From NCBI RefSeq assembly GCF_029892095.1, contig NZ_JARZAE010000004.1:7812001-7876000 (forward strand): 64,000 nt of DNA, written 5' to 3'. Below the pieces are notes generated by a model. That model was given only the letters and a program-made list of their open reading frames with translations, did no database searches and was not told the origin of the DNA. The DNA comes from Kitasatospora sp. MAP12-44. GTDB lineage: Bacteria > Actinomycetota > Actinomycetes > Streptomycetales > Streptomycetaceae. Below are positions 1-7,863 of the stretch, one piece after another (positions within the stretch are counted from its first letter, which is position 1; each line of letters starts with the position of its first letter). Position numbers and translations under genes: made by a program.

Positions 1-598
1 CCGACGGGTCGAGAGCGGCGACGGTCTGCGGGGCGAGTGGGAGGCCGGCGAGCACCGACGCCACCGCAGGGCGGTCGATCGGACGGCCGAAGTACGCCGA
101 GGCGTACTCCGCGTACGCCTCGGCGCCGCCGTCGGCCAGCAGGTCGAACAGCCACTCCGCGCCGTCCGAGTCCCCGTCCTCGAAGACCACGGCACCGCAT
201 CGCCACGCGGTGTCCCCGGTCTCGCGCCAGGCGCAGACGGTCGCGTCGAAGAAGTCGTCGAACTGGAATGCCGGTTCGCCGGCGTAGCGCGCGAGCGAGG
301 CCGGAAGCCCGTCGAGCAGCCCCGGCCAGTGGGCGCGGGGCTGCTCGCGCCACGGAGTGGCGTCGCACTCGTGGTCGAAGCCGTAGAGGAACACCCCGGC
401 CGGGTCGAACGCGAGAGCGTACTGGTCTCCCGAGCCGTTCTCCATCGTGGCCAGCGCCACCCCGTCACGCCAGGCGGGCTCGAAGGTGTGGGTCGGAGCG
501 TGCGGGTCGAGTACGGCGTCGAGCACGGCGAAGGCCCGGCAGCGCTCCAGGAGTACGGCGGGTGCGGGCAGGACGGCGATGAGGTCGTGGACGGTCAC
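1..598 (-). CDS. uncharacterised actinobacterial protein, C-terminus cut by window edge
   Basis: I read this frame directly: a GTG at 598-596 opens a frame with no stop to base 1 (199 codons seen). An in-frame TGA four codons upstream makes this GTG the only nearby start. The protein begins MTVHDLIAVLPAP and has no signal peptide or membrane segment. It is acidic and aromatic-rich, with GSGDQYALAF, FLYGFDHE, TVCAWRE and DGAEWLFDLL segments. This pattern recalls a family of cytosolic hypothetical proteins common in Streptomyces; I know of no assigned function. Codon use is typical of high-GC coding DNA, which supports a real gene. It lies 47 bp downstream of the hydrolase gene on the same strand and could be co-transcribed with it. 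Confidence 0.7.
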   Translation of the reverse strand, partial: MTVHDLIAVLPAPAVLLERCRAFAVLDAVLDPHAPTHTFEPAWRDGVALATMENGSGDQYALAFDPAGVFLYGFDHECDATPWREQPRAHWPGLLDGLPASLARYAGEPAFQFDDFFDATVCAWRETGDTAWRCGAVVFEDGDSDGAEWLFDLLADGGAEAYAEYASAYFGRPIDRPAVASVLAGLPLAPQTVAALDPS

Positions 599-645
599 GA
601 CACTGATTCAACAGCCCGCCACTGACAGGATTTACGACATCACCG

Positions 646-2163
646 TCAGGGCAGCAGCAGGCCCCAGTAGAGGGCCCACGGGACGAACACCGCGCCGGCT
701 GCCAGCAGTAGGCCGAGCCGGGTCCGCTCCGACCAGGACAGCACAGGGCGGGAGCGCCGCCAGGCGATCGCGGTGCAGCCGGCGGCCACCACCGTGACTA
801 CCGCCAGGCACTGGGCGGCGAGCCAGGGCAGCGGTCGGCCCAGGAGCACCGGTCCGATCAGGTTGGCGGCCGTCAGCACGGAGAAGAGCAGGTAACCGAG
901 CGTTCCCACGGTGGCCGCCAACCCGGCTCCGGCGAGCCAGCGGGCCGGGCGGCCCAGCGGCGCGGGGCGCCGGCCACCGCGCAGCATCCGCACCGCGCCG
1001 ACCAGCGGGTATCCGGCGAAGCCGGCGGCGAACAGCAGCAGCGCCGCGAGTTGCAGCCAGGGCGACTCGTATCCGCGCAGCGGGGCGAGCGCCTGACTCT
1101 GCCGGTCCTGCGGCGGAGCCGGGTCGACGCTGGCCGGCGGCAGGACGCCGCCGTTGCCCAGCCGCCGGATCCAGGAGCTCTCGTAGTCGGCGTAGTCGGC
1201 CGGCAGGGTGGAGGGCCGGTCGAAGCCGCCGTCGGCGGTCAGGTTGAGGTTGTGGCGGACTCCCGGCACGAAGTGGATCGTGTAGTGCGTGTTGCCACCC
1301 CGGTCCAGTGCCTGCCGGATGAGCTGCGAGCTCTCCGCAGGGGCGGCCTCGCGGTCCAGGTCCCCCCAGAGGGCCAGCACCGGCTGGTGGACCTGCTCCC
1401 AGGCGGGCAGCGGGTCGTAGTCGGCCTCCGGGAACAGCCCCGCCCCGACCAGCTGCCGGGTGGAGGTGTTCTGCAGGGTGCTCAGCAGGGAGCCGGACAC
1501 CTGGTGGTGACGGAGGAACTCGCCGTAGGCCCAGGCCTGTTGCTGGGCGGGAGTGAGTCCGACCGCGCCGGCGGTGATCAGGAACGCCACGTCGGCGGAG
1601 CGGCCGGCGGCGAGCGAGGCAGGCCATGCTCCCTCGGAGAGCCCCCAGAGTCCGACCCGTCCGCGGTCGACGTCCGGGCGCTGCTGGAGCAGGTGGAGGG
1701 CGGCGAGCGCGTCGCCGGCGAGCAGCGAGTAGTCCCGGTGGATCGTCGAGTAGCCTGCCGTCCGCTTGTCGTAGATGAGGGTGACCACCCCGTGGCGCGC
1801 GTACGCCTCCGCGGCCGTCCGCAGCTCCGCCCGCCCGCCGGGCCCCGCCCCCGGCAGCATCACCAGCCCCGGGTGGACGCCGGCCGCTCCCCGCGCGGCC
1901 GGCGCCACCACTGTTCCGTGCAACGCGATGCCGCCGACCCCCGCGAAGGAGACCTCGGTGGCCACCACACCGGCGGGCACACCGGCGGGAGCGGCCGCCG
2001 CCGCGCGTCCTGCGGGCAGCAGGGCCAGCGCGAGGCACAGCAGCAGCAGCAGCGGGAGCAACCCGAGCCGGCCGGCGCCGATTCTCACGGCCGCCGCGGC
2101 AGCCGCAGCGGCCGGCGATCCGCCCCGCCCGCCGAGCCGCTTCTCTGTTCCCCATCCGCGCAT
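646..2163 (-). CDS. membrane-anchored alpha/beta hydrolase
   Basis: A 505-aa protein. An N-terminal hydrophobic stretch (about 33-57, Leu/Ala-rich) is a signal anchor. The catalytic domain follows (about 65-330) with the nucleophile elbow GLSEG (Ser176), an acid candidate in WGDLD (Asp268 or Asp270) and His304 in GVRHNLN, which makes a complete Ser-Asp-His set. The C-terminal third (about 375-505) has about four membrane segments, an uncommon addition to this fold. In the family such enzymes cleave esters or peptides; the substrate cannot be read from sequence. The active domain is probably on the outer face, between the N-terminal anchor and the C-terminal membrane part. The start at 2163 has a GGGGGA about 9 nt upstream. 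No link to the polyketide pathway is evident. Confidence 0.8.
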   Translation of the reverse strand: MRGWGTEKRLGGRGGSPAAAAAAAAVRIGAGRLGLLPLLLLLCLALALLPAGRAAAAAPAGVPAGVVATEVSFAGVGGIALHGTVVAPAARGAAGVHPGLVMLPGAGPGGRAELRTAAEAYARHGVVTLIYDKRTAGYSTIHRDYSLLAGDALAALHLLQQRPDVDRGRVGLWGLSEGAWPASLAAGRSADVAFLITAGAVGLTPAQQQAWAYGEFLRHHQVSGSLLSTLQNTSTRQLVGAGLFPEADYDPLPAWEQVHQPVLALWGDLDREAAPAESSQLIRQALDRGGNTHYTIHFVPGVRHNLNLTADGGFDRPSTLPADYADYESSWIRRLGNGGVLPPASVDPAPPQDRQSQALAPLRGYESPWLQLAALLLFAAGFAGYPLVGAVRMLRGGRRPAPLGRPARWLAGAGLAATVGTLGYLLFSVLTAANLIGPVLLGRPLPWLAAQCLAVVTVVAAGCTAIAWRRSRPVLSWSERTRLGLLLAAGAVFVPWALYWGLLLP

Positions 2164-2317
2164 GCCGACCGTCCCCCAGGCCCGGGCCGCCTCCGGCGGC
2201 CGTCGATTTCCGTCCCCTCAGCCTCGGCCAAACGGTTCTGACAACCCATCCGGACCGCCCCCGACCCCCGCGGGGGCTATCCCCCTGGACGACGCGCCGG
2301 ACGGACGACGGACGGCC

Positions 2318-2758
2318 CTAGCCGACCTTGATCGTGACGGTGAACGTGCGCTGGTCGGGGGCGCAGGGCATGGCCTCCCCGCAGCTGCTCCGCTGCGAGG
2401 TCAGCTGGGCCGAACCGGCCGTGCGGGCCACGAAGCTGCTGCTGACCGTCCCGCAGCCGCCGCCCGGGCGACAGGACGGGGAGAGCGAGGAGGAGGGGGT
2501 GTAGATCGGCTGGACCAGCTGTGTCGCGGAGCTGGTGACGCCGGACCAGTAGGTGCTGTGCAGGTCGATCCGGATCGTCGCGCCGACGGCGACGTCGACG
2601 GTGGTGTGGTTGGCGTGCTCGTCCAGTGCCACCACGGCGGGGCTCGGTGCCGTGGACGGGGATCCGGCCGTGACCGTGGCGGTCGAGCCGCATCCGGCCA
2701 GAGCCAGCAGGGCGAAGCTCGCTGCGGCAGTTCTTTTCATGGTCATGATGGTCTCCAT
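2318..2758 (-). CDS. small secreted lipoprotein with a beta-rich domain
   Basis: A 146-aa product. I start it at the ATG at 2758 (GGGGGAG 4-5 nt upstream); ATGs at 2746 and 2740 are alternatives and give the same mature protein. The N-terminus MKRTAAASFALLALAGC is a lipoprotein signal with a lipobox ending at Cys23. A Ser/Thr/Pro linker precedes a compact domain with two Cys pairs (96/102 in SCRPGGGC, 126/132 in SCGEAMPC) and a final beta strand FTVTIKV. The last segments resemble chagasin-like (I42) peptidase inhibitor domains, but I do not see their full loop motifs, so this is only a suggestion. It is expected on the outer membrane face. The next gene upstream on the same strand is a secreted putative peptidase, separated by a terminator, so they are probably separate units. 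Confidence 0.75.
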   Translation of the reverse strand: METIMTMKRTAAASFALLALAGCGSTATVTAGSPSTAPSPAVVALDEHANHTTVDVAVGATIRIDLHSTYWSGVTSSATQLVQPIYTPSSSLSPSCRPGGGCGTVSSSFVARTAGSAQLTSQRSSCGEAMPCAPDQRTFTVTIKVG

Positions 2759-2834
2759 CTTCTCCCCCGAGTGACCGCGTCGCGGCCGACACGGATCGGA
2801 CGCGCGAGAGTGCGAATCGGATCCCCCCGGAAAC

Positions 2835-2876
2835 GAGAGCACCGGGGCGGGCCTGGTGGCCCACCCCGGTGCTCTC
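2835..2876 (-). terminator. Rho-independent-type terminator after the secreted metallopeptidase-like gene
   Basis: A perfect 13-bp inverted repeat (2835-2847 with 2864-2876) is extended after one mismatch by five more pairs (2849-2853 with 2858-2862), leaving a 4-nt loop. It begins 22 bp after the stop codon at 2899 of the minus-strand gene. No clear T-tract follows, as is usual in actinomycetes. Confidence 0.8.
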
Positions 2877-2898
2877 AGGTGTTCTCAGGTGCGGTGCG

Positions 2899-4821
2899 TC
2901 AGGAGACGTTCACCGCGGCGTCGTCGATGACGAAGCTGGTCTGCGCCGAGGAGGAGTTCTCGACGCCGGTGAACTTCAGGGTGACCGTCTGGCCGGCGTA
3001 GGCCGAGAGGTTGACGGTCTCCTGGGCGTAGCCGGTGTTGGCGTTCACGTTGGAGAAGGTCTGCAGCGTGGTGCCGTTGGCCGTGACGGTGAGCTTGTCG
3101 GCCGCGGTGCTGCCGGTCTTGGCGGTGTCGATGTGCAGCCAGTAGCTGAAGCTGGCCTTGCAGCCGGCCGGGATGGTGACGGCCTGCGACAGGGTGTCGG
3201 TGTGGGCGCTGCCGTAGCCGTCCAGCCAGGCGTCGTAGCTGCCGGAGTGGGCGGGCTCGGAGACGGTGTCGCTGTTGATGACACCGGCGGTCGCGGTCCA
3301 CGGAGCGGCGGAGCCGGTCTCGAAGCCGCCGTTGCCGATCAGCTGGGCCGCGGTGCAGCCGGTGGAGCCGGCGGCGACGGTGAAGGTGAAGGTGGTGCTG
3401 CCGGTGGCGCCGGTGCTGTCCTTGGCGGTGACCGTGACGGTCGAGGTGCCGGCAGCGGTCGGGGTGCCGGTGATCAGGCCGGTGGAGCTGATCGACAGGC
3501 CGGCCGGCAGGCCGGTGGCCGAGTAGGTCAGGCTCTGGCCGGAGGCGCTGTCAGAGCCGCTGACCTGCAGCGAGACCGCGGTGCCGACGGTGCCGGACTG
3601 GTTGCCCGGGGCGGTCACGGTGACCGTGTTGCCGCCGGTCGAGCCGCCGCCCACGATCGGGTGCGAGATGGAGCAGGCGTTGGTGTCGTTGGACCAGCTG
3701 GCCTGCTCGGCGAAGGTGCCGGTGCCGAACGCGATGTTGGCCGCGCCGCCCGTGGTGCCAGGCTTGAGCCAGGCGCACTCGTCGGAGTTCTCCTGGCCGT
3801 TGTAGGTGGCGTCACCGGTGTGGTTGGTCCAGCCGCCGGCCGGGTTCTGGTCCGACATCATCTCGTGCCACTCGTGGCCGAGCGTCATGGTGTAACCGTC
3901 GGTCGTACCGGGCGAGTTGACGAAGCCGACGCCGCAGCCCGCACCCTGGTCGGTGTTGTACGGCTGGTTGCTGAACGCGATGTCGCCGTAGCTCGAGGCG
4001 GCCGCGCCGCCGGTCAGCGTGGTGTCACCGTTCCAGTCGTGCCACGCGCAGTACCCGGTGTTGGGGTCCTGGTAGCCGTCCGGGTCGGTGCCGTGGGGCG
4101 ACATGACGACGTAGTAGGCGTCACGGTTGGCGGCGGCCGTGGTGTTGCCGAAGTGGCCGGCGGCCTTGATGCCTTCCTGGGCCAGCTGGTTGCCGGTCGC
4201 GGCGCTCGGCGAGGCGGCCGAGTTGTCGTACCAGATGCCGGAGAGCACGCCACCGGCCTGGTACGGGATGAAGTTGGCGTTCGAGGGGCAGCTGGTCGCG
4301 CCGGTGGCCACGTTCGGGCCGTCGCACCACTGGGTCAGGTCGGCCGACCACAGCTCGTTGTTGGTGCCGATGCCCTTGAACATCTGCTGGGTGACGGGCG
4401 CGACACCGCTCGGGTCACCGCTGAAGGTCGCGTTGCCGCTGGCGTCCGAGCCCTGCGTGCCCCACTGGGAGCCGTAGAACACCAGGTAGACCTTGGAGTG
4501 GCCGCTCTGGACGCCGATACCGTCGACACCGCCGCCGTAGGACAGCGTCTCGGGGCCGGTCGCCGCCGCGGTCGCCGCGTGGGTGGTCGCCCACCCCTTC
4601 ATCTTGGCGGTCTGCTGGAGGGTCGGTACCGCACCGTGCCGGTAGGCGTGCTGGTACGTGGGGGAGAAGGGGTTGGCGCTCTGCGAGGCCGCCGCGGAGG
4701 CCGAAGCCGTGCTGGCCTGGGCGGGGACGGCGGCGGCGAGGCCGCCGATGGCGAGCGCGAGCGAGGCGACGCCGGTGAGCGCCGTACGTCCCGCGTGGCG
4801 GCTGGTGGGGGAACTACCCAT
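2899..4821 (-). CDS. secreted putative zinc metallopeptidase-like protein with Ig-like and beta-sandwich domains
   Basis: A 640-aa exported protein. I chose the ATG at 4821 rather than the longer frame because a signal peptide (about 1-36, cleavage near PAQAS) starts there. The core (about 95-385) contains KVYLVFYGSQW, GHFGNTT, YCAWHDW and GHEWHEMMSD. HEWHE at 316-320 is a metal-site-like HExxE motif, and this core is shared with the gene at 6078. The same layout (VFYGSQW, then CAWHD, then HEYAE) occurs in a secreted family of unknown activity in actinomycetes and vaguely recalls plant EXORDIUM/PHI-1 proteins. Residues about 399-483 form a putative Ig domain (LTYSATGLPAGLSIS, TGTPTAAGTSTVTV). 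Residues about 489-640 look like a jelly-roll or carbohydrate-binding domain beginning NGGFETG. Protease activity is an inference; neither substrate nor cleavage is known. Confidence 0.8.
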   Translation of the reverse strand: MGSSPTSRHAGRTALTGVASLALAIGGLAAAVPAQASTASASAAASQSANPFSPTYQHAYRHGAVPTLQQTAKMKGWATTHAATAAATGPETLSYGGGVDGIGVQSGHSKVYLVFYGSQWGTQGSDASGNATFSGDPSGVAPVTQQMFKGIGTNNELWSADLTQWCDGPNVATGATSCPSNANFIPYQAGGVLSGIWYDNSAASPSAATGNQLAQEGIKAAGHFGNTTAAANRDAYYVVMSPHGTDPDGYQDPNTGYCAWHDWNGDTTLTGGAAASSYGDIAFSNQPYNTDQGAGCGVGFVNSPGTTDGYTMTLGHEWHEMMSDQNPAGGWTNHTGDATYNGQENSDECAWLKPGTTGGAANIAFGTGTFAEQASWSNDTNACSISHPIVGGGSTGGNTVTVTAPGNQSGTVGTAVSLQVSGSDSASGQSLTYSATGLPAGLSISSTGLITGTPTAAGTSTVTVTAKDSTGATGSTTFTFTVAAGSTGCTAAQLIGNGGFETGSAAPWTATAGVINSDTVSEPAHSGSYDAWLDGYGSAHTDTLSQAVTIPAGCKASFSYWLHIDTAKTGSTAADKLTVTANGTTLQTFSNVNANTGYAQETVNLSAYAGQTVTLKFTGVENSSSAQTSFVIDDAAVNVS

Positions 4822-6077
4822 GATCGAGGGTGCCTCTTCTCGTGCCGACCACCCGGACGCCGGTGGGCGACGGGTGGTTCGTTGCGTGGACAGGGCAGAC
4901 GGCAATGCGCACATTTGCGCCGGAAGACCGCACAACGGAGAGAAACGGAAAGCCGGAAATGCATTCCGCCGAATTGCTCTCCGCCCCTCGCACATGAGGG
5001 TGGAACCGACGCCGGTGCAGACCGTGGAGCTGATGAATCGTCATCATGTGGGGGTGGTCCGCCGCCTGCCGGGATGAAGCAAAGCAGAGTTGGTGAACGG
5101 CGGTCAACAGGTGAGAGTCAGGAAACTCATAGGAAGTGGGTCTCCCCAGGTCAGCTGCCTCGTGCGGAAGTCGCCGTCAACGCGCGTAGTTATTAACTGA
5201 ATAGAACTGAATAGATTGGGGGGACGTGGGCAAAGGGTTATTTGACGGACTGTCGCGTATTTTTCCGACGTCCTGGCGGGGGTGTCGGTTCCGTCGGGGA
5301 TCGTGCGTCTCGCGCATCGAATCCCCGGTGACCGGGCAGGAGGGTGCCGCTACTGGGAGGGTTTGCCCCGGTGTGGGCTCGGCGGCGCGGACGGCGTCTC
5401 ACCGAGTCGGACGGGCGGGAGGTGCGGAGAGGAGCAGTGGGTCGGCAGCCCCCGCCGGGTGTGCGAGACCCCCTCGCGCCCCCGACCCCACGGGTTCACC
5501 CGGCGGGAACAGTCGACAGTCGTCCAGGGAAAGACCGTGCTCCCGAGTGACGCCCCGCCGAGAATTGGCGAGTGTCGCGGAGTGGGCGATCTGTCTAAAG
5601 CCCGGGCCACTGCTGATCGGGACAGTGCGCATGCCCGCACCTACCCGATAGGCCGTCATCGGCGCACAAACGCCGCTGCGGTGGGGCAATCCTGGCATGG
5701 TGCCGGACTGGCTGCCAAGTATCCATAGCTTTGAGAAACTTCTCAATGGTTTCCGCGAAATCGGTGCCCGAAGAGGTCAACTTCTGAGTTTCCTCTGAAT
5801 TTCGTGGTCGACCTGTCGCGGCGGCAGTGTCGGCGGGCCTCGGCCAAAGGCCTGGCGGCACTGCCGCCGCTGCGGCGCCGGCGCACGTGTCCCAGTCGCG
5901 CCTTTTTCCCGGTATGTGCGCCTCGCGCGGGAAATGCTGCCGAAACCTGATGACGAATCCGTAAAAACTGGCACCTTGTCATGTCCCGCGTATAGACGCC
6001 TCCCGGGGCGGACTGGTTGGGTGCGTGGAGCTACCGCGAACGCCGTGCACCCCCCTCGACACGGGAGAACCCCCACC
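4822..6077. other. 1.25 kb divergent intergenic region, no credible gene
   Basis: This lies between the start codons of two divergent, paralogous secreted-protein genes and must hold both promoters. GC content drops locally (about 4900-5250 and 5550-5990). Open frames here are short, lack high-GC codon bias and have no plausible ribosome site, so I call none of them. A 10-bp direct repeat (ACTGAATAGA twice, 5196-5215) is present. TATAGA at 5991-5996, with CTGGCA 17 nt before it, is a weak promoter candidate for the plus-strand gene. I see no RNA gene, insertion sequence or attachment site. Confidence 0.6.
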
Positions 6078-7007
6078 ATGCGTATTCGCCCCTTCTCGTT
6101 CACCGCCCGGGCCTTGGCCGTGGTCGGCCTCGCCGCGCTCGGCGCGACCTCCTTCGCCAACGCCGGCCCGGCCGCCGCCGTCACCGGCCACCACGGAGTC
6201 AAGCCGATCCACCAGGGCATCCAGCCCATGGCGACGTCGAGCAACACCCTGAAGGTCGGCTCCAGCGCCACCCAGGGCGTGGTCTCGCCCACGCCGAAGG
6301 TCTACCTGGTGTTCTACGGCTCGCAGTGGTCCAACGACCCGGCCGGTGTCGCCCCCGACATGCAGGCCATGTTCAAGGGCCTCTACGGCAGCCAGGACAC
6401 CTGGGGCACGATCCTGTCGCAGTACTGCGAGGGCGTCGCCAAGGGCACCAGCACCTGCGGCACCAAGGGGACCCACATCGTCCACCCGACCACCACCCCG
6501 CTGGTCGGCACCTGGTTCGACAACGCCGCCGCCGCACCCTCCAGTGCCACCGCCGCCCAGCTGGCCGCCGAGGCGGTCAAGGCCGCCAAGCACTTCGGCA
6601 ACACCACCCAGGCCGCCAACCTGAACTCCCAGTACGTCATCCTCTCCGCCACCGGCACCCACCCGGACGGGTTCCCCAGCAGCGGGTTCTGCGCCTGGCA
6701 CGACTACACCGCCTCGTCGTACGGCAACCTCGCCTACACCAACCTGCCCTACGTCCCGGACACCGGCGTCGACGGCTGCACCACCCTGACCGACGGCCGG
6801 GCCCTCTCCGGCATCGAGTCCACCGAGACCCACGAGTACGCTGAGACCGTGACCGACACCTGGCCCAGCATCGGTTGGAACGGCGGCGGCGGCGAGATCG
6901 GCGACGAGTGCGAGAACATGGACGCCTTCGTCCCGCTCAGCACCGGCAGCTTCGACCTGCAGGGCCTGTGGTCCAACAGTGCTGCCAAGTGCGTGACGCA
7001 CGGCTGA
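6078..7007 (+). CDS. secreted putative metallopeptidase-like protein (single-domain paralogue)
   Basis: A 309-aa exported protein starting at the ATG at 6078 (GGGAG about 10 nt upstream). Longer in-frame starts are rejected because the signal peptide (about 1-35, ending GPAAA) begins here. The mature part aligns through its whole length with the core of the divergent gene at 2899-4821: KVYLVFYGSQW (74-84), HFGNTTQAAN, FCAWHDY, then THEYAETVTD, with HEYAE at 252-256 where the paralogue has HEWHE. It lacks the Ig-like and C-terminal domains. The conserved HExxE and downstream acidic residues (EIGDECEN) fit a metal site, but activity is unproven. It is monocistronic: a very stable hairpin follows at once and the next gene has its own ribosome site. 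The divergent pair probably arose by duplication. Confidence 0.8.
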   Translation: MRIRPFSFTARALAVVGLAALGATSFANAGPAAAVTGHHGVKPIHQGIQPMATSSNTLKVGSSATQGVVSPTPKVYLVFYGSQWSNDPAGVAPDMQAMFKGLYGSQDTWGTILSQYCEGVAKGTSTCGTKGTHIVHPTTTPLVGTWFDNAAAAPSSATAAQLAAEAVKAAKHFGNTTQAANLNSQYVILSATGTHPDGFPSSGFCAWHDYTASSYGNLAYTNLPYVPDTGVDGCTTLTDGRALSGIESTETHEYAETVTDTWPSIGWNGGGGEIGDECENMDAFVPLSTGSFDLQGLWSNSAAKCVTHG

Positions 7008-7025
7008 CGTTGCTTCAGCGGGACC

Positions 7026-7070
7026 GGCGCGGGCAGCGAGTTCTGAGGGAGCCTCAGAGCTGCCCGCGCC
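7026..7070 (+). terminator. nested-hairpin terminator
   Basis: A perfect 12-bp outer stem (7026-7037 with 7059-7070, GGCGCGGGCAGC) encloses, after a 4-nt bulge, a perfect 7-bp inner stem (7042-7048 with 7052-7058) and a 3-nt loop. It starts 18 bp after the stop of the secreted-protein gene and isolates it from the two-component system. Confidence 0.85.
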
Positions 7071-7137
7071 GTCGCCCTCTCCTCTCCTCCCGACTCCTCT
7101 CGTCTCTGCTCGTCGACCAGAAATCGCAGGAACTGCT

Positions 7138-7863
7138 ATGAACATCGCCCCCGACCTCAACCGGTCACGGCAGCGGATCCTGGTCGTCGACGACGAGCCC
7201 GACCTGGTCGAGGTGCTCTGCGCCGCGGTCGGTTACGAGGGCTGGGAGGCCCGCGCGGCGACGACGGGTCCGGCCGCCGTCGCGGCCGCCGCCGACTGGC
7301 GGCCGCATGCGGTGGTGCTGGACGTGATGCTGCCGGAGTTCGACGGAGTGGAGGTGCTCCGGCGCATCCACGCCGAGCAGCCCGAGGTGCGCGTGCTCTT
7401 CCTCACCGCGCGGGACGCGGTGGAGGAGCGGATCGCCGGTCTGGCCGCCGGGGGAGACGACTACGTCACCAAGCCCTTCAGCATCGCCGAGGTGATGGCC
7501 AGGCTGCACAGCCTGCTGCGCCGGGCCGAACCCGGGAGCGTCCTTCCCGCCGGGCCGCGGAAGGGGGCTCTGGAGGTGGGGGGCCTGGTGCTCGACGACC
7601 AGGCCCGTGAGGTGATCCGGGACGGTCGGTCGATCACGTTGAGCCCCACCGAGTACGCGCTGCTGCGCTACCTGATGGAGCACCCGGGGCAGGTGTTGAG
7701 CAAGGCGGAGATCCTCAATGCCGTCTGGTCCTACGACTTCGGCGGTCAGGCGCACGTGGTGGAGCTCTACATCAGCTACCTGCGCAAGAAGGTCGACCAG
7801 GACTTCCCCCCGGTGATCCACACGGTGCGGGGCGCCGGCTACGTCCTCAGAGTCCCGCAGTGA
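7138..7863 (+). CDS. OmpR/PhoB-family response regulator
   Basis: A 241-aa cytosolic transcription factor. The receiver domain (about 13-130) has the acidic pair Asp18/Asp19, phospho-acceptor Asp62 in VVLDVMLP, switch Thr90 in FLTARD and Lys112 in VTKPF. The C-terminal winged-helix DNA-binding domain (about 145-240) shows the OmpR signature: LSPTEYALLRYL, a recognition-helix region with VVELYISYLRKKVD, and the wing VRGAGYVLR. AGGA 7 nt before the ATG is the ribosome site. Its TGA overlaps the GTG of the kinase gene, so the pair is translationally coupled and should form one signalling system. Targets are unknown. Polyene clusters normally carry LuxR-type rather than OmpR-type regulators, so this is probably flanking DNA, though control of the adjacent cluster cannot be excluded. 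Confidence 0.95.
   Translation: MNIAPDLNRSRQRILVVDDEPDLVEVLCAAVGYEGWEARAATTGPAAVAAAADWRPHAVVLDVMLPEFDGVEVLRRIHAEQPEVRVLFLTARDAVEERIAGLAAGGDDYVTKPFSIAEVMARLHSLLRRAEPGSVLPAGPRKGALEVGGLVLDDQAREVIRDGRSITLSPTEYALLRYLMEHPGQVLSKAEILNAVWSYDFGGQAHVVELYISYLRKKVDQDFPPVIHTVRGAGYVLRVPQ

Noticed and set aside
2272..2285. Hairpin GGGGG-CTAT-CCCCC after the lipoprotein gene as a terminator
   Set aside because: A five-pair stem is too weak to claim, and GC-rich chance repeats are common here.
2869..5196. 775-codon plus-strand frame opposite the secreted metallopeptidase-like gene
   Set aside because: Val/Gly/Arg-rich shadow with no start signal; the minus strand has a signal peptide, domains and a terminator.
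5226..5651. 141-codon plus-strand frame in the long spacer, and several minus-strand frames there
   Set aside because: Arg/Ser/Pro-rich composition, no codon bias, no convincing ribosome site and no recognisable domain.
5979..7160. 393-codon minus-strand frame opposite the second secreted protein
   Set aside because: Shadow of the plus-strand gene, which has a signal peptide and conserved family motifs.
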